In this document: one piece after another, positions 11,740 to 21,323 of the stretch
How positions within the stretch are numbered: position 1 is the first letter of the stretch
Layout of the letters: each line of letters starts with the position of its first letter
DNA from: Rattus norvegicus
Taxonomy: Eukaryota > Chordata > Mammalia > Rodentia > Muridae
Assembly (NCBI RefSeq): GCF_036323735.1
Contig: NC_086024.1
Span: 61,300,924 to 61,364,923, forward strand
Length of the DNA: 64,000 bases
Direction: 5' to 3'
The notes under the pieces: generated by a model
What the model saw: the letters and a program-made list of their open reading frames with translations, nothing else
Database searches by the model: none
What the model was told of the DNA's origin: nothing
Made by a program: the position numbers and the translations under genes

Positions 11740-13270
11740 TGGGAGGTAGCCATTCAGAAATACCCCATCTATTGATTAACTCATTTACCCGACAATATTC
11801 AGAAAACCATCAATTATGTCTGTCCCTAAGAACGTTAGAGCGCTGAAGAGTTTACCAGTGGGTAGAGGGTGTCCAACTTTAACAGAGAACACAGAGCTGA
11901 GAGAAATACCCCTTAGGAAGCAAATAGTGTGGATCTCTCTAGTGTTCTCATGGTGTTCAGAACTAGACCTAGAAAAAAAAAATCTGAGAATATGTACACT
12001 GCAACATAGATGCATCTGTCTTTACTCACACTCTCTTCGTTGTCAAAAACAAAATATATAGAGCCATGAATTGTGTTTCCTGGTTTGTTTTCTTTGCTAT
12101 TTCTTTTAGAAGTAAGTCACAAAGGCAAAAGCAAATACAGACATGCCCAGCCAGTGAGAAATTCATGGGTGGAAGTACTGGAGATGATAGAAACAGGAGA
12201 AATAGAAATCGAAGAAATGCAGAAGGGCTAAACTGAGAGCCTATGTCCCAACACAAGGAATGTGAGCTCCTTTCAACAGCACTTCCTGCTGGCAATTTCC
12301 TCCCCAAACTACATCTTTTCTGTTGGAAGACAATAGAATTTGCCATGTGGGAGTTCCAGCCCAGAGTTACCAGACTCTTCGAATTTTGCAGGCATACAGG
12401 TATGGATTATTGGGGATAATTTGTATTTTAAATGTTTTGTGAATTCCCCATGAAAGTCAGTGTGTAGGTCAAACAAAATGTATCTGACTAGCACATTGAG
12501 AATTTCCCCTTAAACTCTTGGAAGAAGTTAGCCCAGGGTTCAGATCCCTGCACCCTAGCTTAAGCCCACAGGGTCCAAGACTTGTGGACGCATCTAGGAA
12601 CCTGAATTTTTTGATGACTTTATTATGTAATTTCATTTGAGAACCAGGAAAATCACATACTGGGGGGAGGGGAAAGGTGCATAATTACATTTGAATTTCA
12701 AAGCATTAAACTTCATTAAATCCACTGCTTTATTGATGGGATTATATTACATCTAGAGCTTTTCTTCTAACAGGTACTACTGTGGCTTTTGTGGAATTTT
12801 TCAAGTCAGGATTATTGGCTCCAAGTTTACGGTTTAATAGATAGTTCATAGTTTAAGGACCAGGGGATAATGAGCACTTACCTTTAAAATGTTTCACAAA
12901 GTACCAGTTTAACATGCACACTACATGTGACTTCCTTTGCTTTATCATCTGATTTCTGGGTATTAGACACTATTTTCTGACTTCATGGTTGACAGACTTT
13001 CAGTAGGTGACAGTGGCAGTGGGTGCAAAAGGAGGATGTCTTCACCCGCATCCTTCTGTGACGGTCTTAATCCTTACCCCAATTCCCGCATCCCTTGTCA
13101 AGGGCATCCTGAGGTTATCAGTTATCTTTGAGCATGCAGAGGAGACACCATGTTTTTCCTTCTGTGATTTTTCACATTGCCTACTATCCTATAGAATGGT
13201 GTGTGCTATCCTGATCTATTTGACGTAGACCCATGTAAAAACAAGGTCATTTACTTACTTTTTTCTACTT
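11740..13270. other. Intergenic, unclassified
   Basis: No gene or repeat recognised; short open frames only. Confidence 0.5.
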
Positions 13271-13275
13271 TAGAG

Positions 13276-13365
13276 GTCTCTGTCTCTCTGTCTGTCTCTG
13301 TCTCTGTCTCTCTCTCTGTCTGTGAGTGTGTGTGTGAGTGTGTGTGAGTGCGTGTGTGTGTGTGT

Positions 13366-13398
<33 letters not shown>
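13276..13398. repeat. Compound (CTGT)n/(TG)n microsatellite
   Basis: CTCTGT units followed by TG units with GAG interruptions. All overlapping open frames are repeat artefacts. Confidence 0.95.
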
Positions 13399-13401
<3 letters not shown>

Positions 13402-13589
13402 TGCGTTTCTATATACTTGACTGGAACATGCTGCATAGACTAGGCTAGCCTCAAACTTGCAGCAATTCTCCTGTCTCTGCTTCCTAAGCTCTGAAATTAA
13501 GACTTGGGCGCCTTGCCAACTTTCTTCTTTTTGGTATTTTAATTTATGTGCAATTTTATTAGAATACAAGTCTTATTTAGGCATAAAAA

Positions 13590-13770
13590 CATTTTTCAAT
13601 TAATTACTTTATTTATTTATATCCCAAATGTTGTCCCTCTTCCTGGCCCCCCCTTTCAGAGTTCTTCAGCTCATTCCCCCCTCTCATTCTACCTCTGAGA
13701 GGGTTCTCCCCCTCCCCTTTCCCCCAGTATTCCCTTTCCTTGGGGCATCACATTTTGCCTGCTGTATTAA
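13590..13770 (-). mobile_element. L1 3' end fragment, antisense
   Basis: tttatttatatcccaaatgttgtccctcttcc, then agagttcttcagctcattcc, then ccttggggcatcaca: same segment order as the L1 at 7,815, in a copy of under 200 bases. Confidence 0.75.
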
Positions 13771-14002
13771 CCATTTTTATAAAGCAGTACCATGATAGCT
13801 TGTATTTTTTTTTCTCAAACCACTTTTAGAAATCCAATTACTTAACATGCATTTTCAATGCCATAAGTCAACTGCAGACAAACCACTAATGTATATTATT
13901 TTACTTAAAAAACTAGTAGTGGAGGGACTATAAAGCTTTAAATAGTTTTATATGCAGGTTTAGAAACTTTCCAAACTTTAAAAGCAAAAACATGGTGTGT
14001 AT

Positions 14003-14044
<42 letters not shown>

Positions 14045-14616
14045 GTGTTGTTCTCTTAAGACTCTAGGCTCTTATTTCAAAACCCAGATGGGATTTCAAA
14101 ATACAAGTAAATAAATGTCAAAGCCTCTTGGCCTCTGCGCTGCCATTCTATGTCTGAAATCTTGCCAAAATGAAATTTTCCATTCAAGAAGGACTGGAAT
14201 GTACTAAACTGATTTAAAACGACATTCTCAAAAAGTGGTGGAAACTTTGTGCAACTTCTGAGCACCTCTTCTTGCTCACACAGCCACAGTGGACATTTCC
14301 ATGGACTATAACACAATTGAAAATCAAATTCCCAACCCTTTCCTTACCTTCTGCTACTGAATTTATTGTTCTTTTCCTCAGTGCCAAGTGTCGACTATAA
14401 TTATGCTAGAAGCTAGTATTTCACTAAGGAGCCAGGAGTAGGACAAGGAAGAGAGAAAATATCTCACCGACTGTGAAGGCAAAAAAAGAGAAAGTAGCAG
14501 AGAGAAGGGGCATGACTCAAATGTCAAAAGACATACACTTCCACTCAACATTAGTCTGCTCAGAAGAGTTGTAGAGAATGGATGCTTAGTCACATAAGAA
14601 CTGGACTTTCGATTAC
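13770..14616. other. Intergenic with one (TG)n tract
   Basis: (TG)n at 13,995-14,042; otherwise nothing recognised. Confidence 0.5.
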
Positions 14617-14908
14617 TGTGGGAGTCAAATAGTTAACAGGTAGAGTCCATCTAAAGAACTGCAGAGGAGAAATATGGAGAGTTTGCAGTATGATAGATCA
14701 TCCTAAGAGAAGTGGCCAGCCTTGGGATGATTATTAGCATTCTAAGCTCCACCCCCACAGATACCTGGCAATAGCCAGGTATGCCTGACAGTAAAAAAGG
14801 AGCTGTTTGCCAGCTCCTTACTCTCTTGCTCTTACCCTCTTCCCCCTTTGTCCCTTCTCTCCCCATTCCCCTCCCCACTTCTCTCCAGGCACTCATGGCC
14901 TGCCTCTA

Positions 14909-14945
<37 letters not shown>

Positions 14946-15116
14946 CTACCCTCTTAACTCCCTCCACATGCCCTGAATAAATTCTATTCTATACTATACA
15001 GTCGTGTAGCTGGTCCCTCAGGGGGAAGGGATGCCTCAGTATGGACCCACTGAAGCACCCTCTTTCCCCAGACCTCCATAGAACATACCCCACCCCCATC
15101 CTTTTAAAATACAACA
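14617..15116 (+). mobile_element. Probable solo LTR of an endogenous retrovirus-type element
   Basis: About 500 bases beginning TG and ending CA, with a polypyrimidine stretch including (CT)n at 14,912-14,942, AATAAA at 14,976-14,981 and a GT/C-rich segment after it (R-U5-like order). Degenerate sequence resembling a primer-binding region may follow at 15,118. No gag, pol or env remains. Family not assigned; edges approximate. Confidence 0.5.
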
Positions 15117-15607
15117 TTGATGCTGAACCCAGAATAGAACCAGGGACCCGGGACATAGCCTCGTTATAGTTTTATAAACACATCAATGATTTAGGGAGCT
15201 AAAAACTCGCAATCTGTGAAAACGTGCACTAAAAGAAGCCGGAGAGAAAATGACACTGGGATAAATAAAAGTAGAAATGAGAGCTATAGAACATTATAGG
15301 AGAACGCTGAATAGTTTCTACACCGGAAGACGGCTTGCACCTTTAAACAGTCACGTGCTGAAGAGCAAAAGAAAGTTACTAGTCCTTTTTAAGCTTTCTT
15401 TCTACTCTCAGTTCCCTCCTTTTCAGGATTTTCTCTTAGAGCACCCCTGGAATTATACAGTGTGAATGTTCCTTTAGCCTAGACTTACTTCCTCTCACTT
15501 TATTGCTCTTCGACAGAAAGGTACTTCCTCTCCTCTACCTTCATTGGTACCAAGTGTGCATAGGGAAGAGATGAAAGGAACACACACTGGCGCGCGTGCG
15601 CCCGCAA

Positions 15608-15635
15608 AACAACAACAACAACAACAACAACAAAA
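15608..15635. repeat. (CAA)n microsatellite in the promoter region
   Basis: About nine CAA units. On the complementary strand this reads as poly-Leu/Val and inflates a long false open frame in the CpG-rich region. Confidence 0.9.
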
Positions 15636-16659
15636 ACTTTTGTGGTTTGGGGAACTTGGGCCTTTGTGGTATCTTTTTTCCCTTGTTCCGCCACGCCTCC
15701 AACCACGTGACCCAGAAAGATTGGGATTTTGTGAATGGAGTCGAAAGGTGGAGGGGGGAGGGCAACGCCCCCTGCTCGAAAGCAGCCAATCCGCTGGCGG
15801 AGCGCTGCGGGGTCAGCAATAAACAACAATGGACTGGAAATTCACGGTTCCTTATTGGCTTCAGGGACAGGCTCTCGGGGCCTTTCGAGAAGCTCCGCCC
15901 CCTCCCGGTTGCTCTGGATACCTGTCGGGCTCTGGCCTCAGAGAAAGGCTTTGGAAACTGTTGCTGCCTTGTCCGGGGTTTGCAGATTGCCGGGGTACCC
16001 ACCACTATTGTCCCCTGTTCCGGTTGCACCCCCCACAAAGTCTCGTAGCGCTCGAACGCATCCCTCCTCCGGGCTCTGACACTGTCCTCTCTCAAAGTGG
16101 ACGCGCGCGGTGCACTGACTAGTCTCTGGGCAAGCATTGTGTGTACCCTGGAAGACTATAATTTTCCCATGATGAAGCGCAGAGTGGCTTTGTCATAAAC
16201 CACGCTCTTTCTCCGCGAGGCTGGAGTGCCAGGCGCGCACGCTCCCATTTTGATGTTTCCACCATGTTCCATTTAAGGAAAGAAACTTTCAAATAGAAAT
16301 TGAGAACTGCAGCACAATGTTCAACGGGGCTAAACAGCTGCTGGAAAAGTCCTTTAGTCCCCAGTTCTGGTCACCGCCAGGGTCTAAGTGACTTTCAGAA
16401 CTGTGAAGCCCCCGCCCCGCCCCTCTCTGGCCTCCAACCCTTGGTAGGACAGCGGCTGCAAAGGGGACGCAACAGAACTAAGCCCTATGGGCAGGCAGCT
16501 TCAGGGACATTCTCGTTTCCAAACGTCCCATCATTGTCCTTGTAACCCGAGCCCTCCCTGCTCTCCCCCCAACTTCTGGTTGGAAGAAGTGAAATCCTCA
16601 AGTACAGTAAGTGACACCCTCCGCCTCTCTGTATACATAACAAAAGCTCCGGAAACGGC

Positions 16660-16698
16660 GGGGACAGGGGTGGGGGGGAGAAGGGGGCGGGAGGGGGG
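16660..16698 (+). promoter_or_regulatory. G-quadruplex-prone tract in promoter region
   Basis: At least five G-runs of three or more within 39 bases, separated by 1-5 base loops, on the + (non-template) strand of Etv1. It lies at the 3' side of the CpG-rich region. Sp1/KLF-type GGGCGGG is embedded. Confidence 0.6.
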
Positions 16699-17909
16699 CA
16701 TCTGAATTACCAAGTCCTCCCCCACCCCTCTGTGGCCCACTGGAGGTTTATTTCCTCTCAGCACTCTCCCGGGTGAATCTGATTTTTATACTTTCCTCGC
16801 CCACACTGCTACGTACTCCTCCGGATCCTCTCTTCCAGCGCCACCTCTCCCTTGCTTTCATTACAATGTTTTCATGTGGAACTGACGAAAGGAGATCGTT
16901 TTTGTTGAAGATGTATTAAAAGAAAAATCTTATAAGCCCTATTATAGTGGTGATTAGTGTTGAAAAAAAATGAAAAAAAAAATAGCTTGGACCGAAAGCT
17001 GCTGGGGAGGAAGGCTGGAGCGCGTGGTGGGTGGACTCCTGGTCAGAAGTAGAGAAAGGAGATTGTGGACATTTAATGTGTACCCGAACCTCTACGACAG
17101 TGCTTTAAGGACATCGGCCTAATAATAATGGATCAAACAACGATAGGAATGAGAGCTGGTTGACTCAGTACACTAGGTTTCAGAATCCCTCCGGTCTTAA
17201 CCAAAACAGCGAGTTAGGAAGGAAGTGGGTTTCCTCGGTGGTTTTTCTTGGGTGCGGACCTAAGACTTCTCCCAGAGTGGTCGCATAGGAATAGGGGTGC
17301 GGGAGACTCTAGGGAAGGGGCCAAAAGCTGCCTGATTGACAGCCCGAAATCTGATCTTGTGAAAGAGACGTGGAGCCAATGGGAGGCAGCGATCCATCAG
17401 TTTGGATTGGAGGCCCCTGGAGGAGAAGTAGAGGAAAAACCACCGAATTCAGCTCTGTCAGAGGCGCTTTCGGCTTCCAAGGGGAAGTGCTGGGCAATAA
17501 TTAATGTTTTTATTAAATTTGGAGGGAATTTTTTGCAGCCGTTCGCCTAGCGTGGCCTTCAGGTGGGTATTTCCAACAACTTTTTATGTCTCTCCAGATA
17601 ATTGCATGGCTGTGGGTTGCAAAAACTATTCTTATGAAAGAGGTATCTCCGTCTCTTTAGTCCCGTTAGGTGAAAAGCAAGTCTCGTTGATCGCCATTGC
17701 TAGTTTTGCACACGTTTGCGAATCAGAGCTGCCTGGGGCACACTGACCGAGCAGGGAACATCCAGGGTGTAAATAAATACATCGTCTCTTGTTAGGATAT
17801 TTGATAGGACCGAAAGTATGTAAATTGTGAACTCTCTTGGCTCTCTTTGGATCCAGGTGAAGAAGGCGGCGTAGGGGAGGGTTATTTTTGTGAATGGGGC
17901 TGTCGAGGG

Positions 17910-17926
17910 TAATTAGCTATGCAAAT
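17910..17926 (+). promoter_or_regulatory. Adjacent homeodomain (TAATTA) and POU octamer (ATGCAAAT) sites
   Basis: TAATTA at 17910-17915 is followed by a perfect octamer ATGCAAAT at 17919-17926. They lie about 57 bases upstream of the inferred acceptor of the ATG exon. POU/homeodomain factors bind such paired sites; occupancy here is inference. Confidence 0.4.
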
Positions 17927-17982
17927 GCAAGAGCTTCATTCATGATTTTTTAAAGCCTAAAAGCCATCTTGTTCCCCTCTAG

Positions 17983-18069
17983 GTTGATAGAAGTCCAGAT
18001 CCCGAGGAAATCTGCAGCTAAATGCTCAAAATATAAAACACTGAGCTAGTATTTGAGAAGAGGAGCAGA
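17983..18069 (+). other. Etv1: 5' UTR part of the first coding exon
   Basis: A pyrimidine-rich tract ending in AG (cttgttcccctctag, AG at 17981-17982) precedes the ATG by 87 bases. This suggests the ATG exon is entered by splicing from one or more upstream noncoding exons. The upstream donor is not certain. Two GT sites fit by eye: CAG|GTGGGT with the exon ending at 17562, and ACA|GTAAGT with the exon ending at 16606. If transcription instead starts locally, the UTR would be longer than given. Confidence 0.6.
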
Positions 18070-18114
18070 ATGGATGGATTTTATGACCAGCAAGTGCCTT
18101 ACGTGGTCACCAAC
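18070..18114 (+). CDS. Etv1: Etv1 coding exon 1 (residues 1-15), contains start codon
   Basis: Encodes MDGFYDQQVPYVVTN, the conserved start of ETV1. The ATG has A at -3 and G at +4, a good Kozak context. The donor AAC|GTGAGT leaves phase 0. Residue 12 is Val; human ETV1 as I remember it has Met here, and the Val form is what I recall for mouse. This extreme N-terminus precedes the activation domain and has no domain of its own. It is the start of full-length ETV1, whereas N-terminally truncated forms known from human prostate-cancer rearrangements start further downstream. A G-rich run begins 47 bases beyond the donor. Confidence is high because the residues and splice phase fit the next exon exactly. 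Confidence 0.95.
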
Positions 18115-18913
18115 GTGAGTGCTCAGTTCGAAAGTTGCTGTTTATAAACTTGACTCGGACGGGGGTGGGGAGAGCGAGAGATGCGAAGGGAGGGGGCAGG
18201 GGGTTGGGACTGCAGACACTTTATCTGCTTTGTTGCCACTGTAGGGCGACTCTGCTTCTAGAAGCCCTATCTACAAAATGAGCTTACCTTTGAGTGATTC
18301 GGATAAGGCACAGTTTTGTTTTAAGACCCCTTCTTCTGGTTAATGTGTCCACGATGAGTGCAAGAGGAGACGGAGGGCAGCAGCAGCTGCACTCAAAGTT
18401 TGTGGCTGGGTTTATCTGCCACATTGAAAAGAACGAAGTTGAGACAAATGCTGACAATTTTTTGTTTACATGGGGTGTCTTGGGCGTTTTCTTCCCCTTT
18501 CTCATTTTCTCACTTTCCCCAGTTTTCCTTTGACTTCTTTTACTGCGGGTGGGGGGTGCTGTCTGAGAGAATGGAATTCACTGTTAATCTGGAGTTGATT
18601 CAGTTAAAAAAAAATTAAGTGTTTTAGCTTAATGTTTTGATGCTGAGATTACGTGTAACTAGGATGAGGATAAGCAGGAGTGTTATGACATGCTCTGGGA
18701 AGCAACTCTCCCTCGCTGTTAAACTCTCAGTTTGAGATTTTACTGTCAAAGTCAGACAATACATATTGGAGTTCTCCTATAAACTTTTTTTTTTCCACTC
18801 AGAGAGAGGATCCAGTAGGCTTAAGTTATGTATGCATGATTTGTTTTTTTTTTTTTAATGTGTGACATCTGAGATTTATATTCTTTTAAAGGATTTTATC
18901 TTTCCCTTTGTAG
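18115..18913 (+). other. Etv1: Etv1 intron 1
   Basis: 799 bases, phase 0. It contains the G-rich tract near the donor, then AT-rich sequence with T-runs before the acceptor. No interspersed repeat and no other gene is seen. Confidence 0.9.
18161..18208 (+). promoter_or_regulatory. G-rich tract just after the exon 1 donor
   Basis: G-runs of 5, 4, 3, 5, 5 and 3 within 48 bases on the transcribed-RNA strand, starting 47 bases after the GT donor of coding exon 1. G-triplets downstream of donors often act as intronic splicing enhancers, and this density could also form a quadruplex. Confidence 0.5.
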
Positions 18914-19001
18914 AGTCAGCGTGGGAGAAACTGTACCGAGAAACCAACAAATGTCAGGAAAAGAAAATTCATTAACAGAGATCTGGCTCATGATTCAGAA
19001 G
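18914..19001 (+). CDS. Etv1: Etv1 coding exon 2 (residues 16-44 plus first base of codon 45)
   Basis: The acceptor ctttgtag is followed by AGT CAG CGT, and the donor is AAG|GTGAGG. It encodes SQRGRNCTEKPTNVRKRKF, then INRDLAHDSE. The basic RKRK patch at residues 30-33 is a plausible nuclear-localisation or DNA/RNA-contact segment (inference). The acidic stretch that follows (DLAHDSE, 38-44) opens the N-terminal activation domain reported at about residues 38-69 in PEA3 members. Thr23 is the rodent residue as I recall; human has Asn. At 88 nt the exon is not a multiple of three, so skipping it would shift the frame. It ends in phase 1, and its last base G joins AA of exon 3 to give Glu45. Confidence 0.95.
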
Positions 19002-20337
19002 GTGAGGTTTGATTCTGAGCTGAACGTCTCTTTTTTTCCGCTTACACTCTCTACCCTCCAAGTCAGGGGCACATCTCCATCTCACCTCAAAAATAGTAGA
19101 CCTTGAAACATGGACTGTCCATGCAGCCACTCACACAGTGAGTTTGCCTTGGAGACTATTTTATAGTCTTGCCACAAAATTAATGAGAAGAAAATGAACC
19201 TGCAGCAGTGACCTTCTTATTTTAAAGAGTATTCTGTGTTGATTCTTGTCCACTGGGCAGATAATTCCCTATAACTGAGATAACAATTTCAAGCTGTAAC
19301 ACCCTGGGATAAAGTAAGCAGCTATGCCTACTGCTTCTGCTTTTCTTTCAACATTATTACAAGTTAAACAATATAAGTGGATTCATATACTATTGTTGAA
19401 ATTTTATGAGTGAGTTTGATGACTGCATTTTTGAAGTCATAACATTTGTTGATAGGCCTTAACATGTTCACTAGATCCAACTTGAGGCTTATTGAATGCT
19501 TATTTAGTGAATTAGGCTGTACGCTCTTCCTATAAACTGTTGGTAGGAGGTCAATATATTATGAATTATTTCAGCCCTGTGGGGCCACTCATTATGGATT
19601 GAAAAAACTTAGACTTAATTACTAAAGTTCACATTGAATTTAAATTAAGTGGACTGAATCCTAAAACTTCATAAAATTTTCATTTTCATTAGATACTTCT
19701 CTTCCTTTCCCCCCTCCATGGCAGAATATAATTTGGAATTGATAATAAACCAAGCAGGGCACTAGTGTCTTTGACTTTCACAGACGTGCTAATGTAGAAA
19801 ATTTTCTTGAAATGTTTATATTTGGAGTTGTACCCTGTATTAGTGTTGAGCTATTTGGCTGGAAAATGTAACTTGGGAGTTAACTCAAGTCTTGTTGGTT
19901 TTGTACATAAAATTAAAAATGTAAAAGTTCTGTCTTTCTAATATTTGCTCCACTTCTATTTTAGCAAGAGTTAAATGTACTTAGGAAAGGTTTCTGTGCA
20001 GGGGTCATCTTAGTGAATTTTAGTGTATGTGTTTTTTCGTCTCCTGAGCTTATTTCTTAATTATTTTGAAAAAGAAAAAAAAAAGACAAAAGAAGGTAAT
20101 TTGATTTAGTTGCCTAATATGATATTATTTAGTTGCCTAAAGAAATACCTTAAAGTGTCCCTTAATTGATGTCATAAGTAAGCAGGATTATTAAGATACT
20201 GAGATATGAAACCTATGTTCAGTAGATGCTCCCTAAACTAAAATCATACTGAATGGCAGCGTCATGACAAACATTTTCATTTAATGAAGCCTGCAGACTG
20301 TCGAGTCTCATGTTTGTGTGTTTGACTTGCTTTTCAG
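19002..20337 (+). other. Etv1: Etv1 intron 2
   Basis: 1,336 bases, phase 1, AT-rich. No transposable element or additional exon is recognised. Confidence 0.9.
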
Positions 20338-20385
20338 AACTCTTTCAAGATCTGAGTCAGTTACAAGAAACATGGCTTGCTGAAG
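20338..20385 (+). CDS. Etv1: Etv1 coding exon 3 (residues 45-60), core of acidic activation domain
   Basis: A 48-nt exon between acceptor gcttttcag and donor GAAG|GTAAGA. It encodes ELFQDLSQLQETWLAE. The alternating hydrophobic residues F47, L50, L53 and W57-L58 within acidic/Gln context form the amphipathic helix expected of the PEA3-family activation domain, which binds the MED25 subunit of Mediator (family knowledge). The exon is symmetric, phase 1 at both ends and a multiple of three. Skipping would delete 16 residues without changing the downstream frame, giving a form with a crippled activation domain. The intron after it is 10.1 kb. Confidence 0.95.
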
Positions 20386-21284
20386 GTAAGAGAGGGAGAA
20401 TTGTCTTTAAGGGGGAAAAGCAACTCTAGAAGGGGGTGGAGGGAGTCCTGAACTTGCTGTCTTAAATGTTCAACCCAATTAATTGAGCTCTAAAAGAGCC
20501 ACCTCATGTGTCATGCATACATTAGAGCCTTTGATGAGTTTGTCTTTAGGGACTCTGGGGCTCCACTACCCAGTGTCATCACAAATTACCAGGAGAAATT
20601 GCTTCCAGCTCACAATCACATCTGCTTTTGGCAAGAACTAATGCACCAAGACTTCAGGTTCTAAGCCTCTGTTCAGATTTTAATTGCAATTGATCAGGTT
20701 TATATTATTGTACCTCAAGAGACTTCCAGCCAGAAGCGGCTGGCTTGCTGTTTCCCTTAGAGCCGTGCATGTGATTGTTTGGTGCTCTGCTGAAGGACTT
20801 TTCTGATGGCAGAAATTAGTTTCTCTGGGCTCATCAGGACGGGATGCTTCAAGATTTAAGTGCAGGTGTCTTCTTTCCTCCTTGCTCACAGCACAGAACG
20901 TTAGGTGTGTATGTCACAGTTAAGAAATCTCTCTCTGGGTTTAAAATACATCTTTTAAGGGGATTTGGAGATTTTTAAAAAATGTTTCGTGTTTTATGAT
21001 GCATGTAATGCTTGTTGAAGTTTGACTTTTGATGTCTTGTGACTTTTATTAGGGTTTCCTATGGAGACATTTAATAGCATTTTTGGACTTTTTTTTTTTT
21101 AAATGTTATGCTCTAACCTATTATATCTTTTATTGTGTGCAACTTTGTTTATAGGGACAGTGAGATGAGGCTTCAGTAAAGCTTGACACATGTTCAGATA
21201 TGCTTAAGGTGGAAGGTGTTTATCGGTTATTTACTATTTCAAATTTTAATTTTGGATATTTGTGAAATATTATTTTATAAGCTC

Positions 21285-21286
<2 letters not shown>

Positions 21287-21318
<32 letters not shown>

Positions 21319-21323
21319 TGTGT
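21287..21323. repeat. (TG)n microsatellite
   Basis: About 18 TG units in intron 3. Confidence 0.95.

Larger units (their letters stand above)
15560..16700 (+). promoter_or_regulatory. Etv1: CpG-rich candidate Etv1 promoter / 5' UTR region
   Basis: CpG dinucleotides are dense from about 15,590 to 16,260, in contrast to the CpG-poor flanks. Visible sites are an E-box CACGTG at 15704-15709, CCAAT at 15786-15790, inverted CCAAT (ATTGG) near 15853, GC boxes (CCGCCCC) near 15895 and 16411-16422, and an ETS-type core CCGGAA near 16649. No convincing TATA box is placed. This is the only such island in the window and lies about 2 kb upstream of the ATG exon, on the correct side and strand. The exact start sites cannot be read from sequence. 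Confidence 0.65.

Noticed and set aside
15541..16137. 198-codon minus-strand open frame across the CpG-rich region
   Set aside because: High GC lowers stop frequency and the CAA repeat supplies its Leu/Val run. No protein family recognised; at most part of a divergent promoter transcript.
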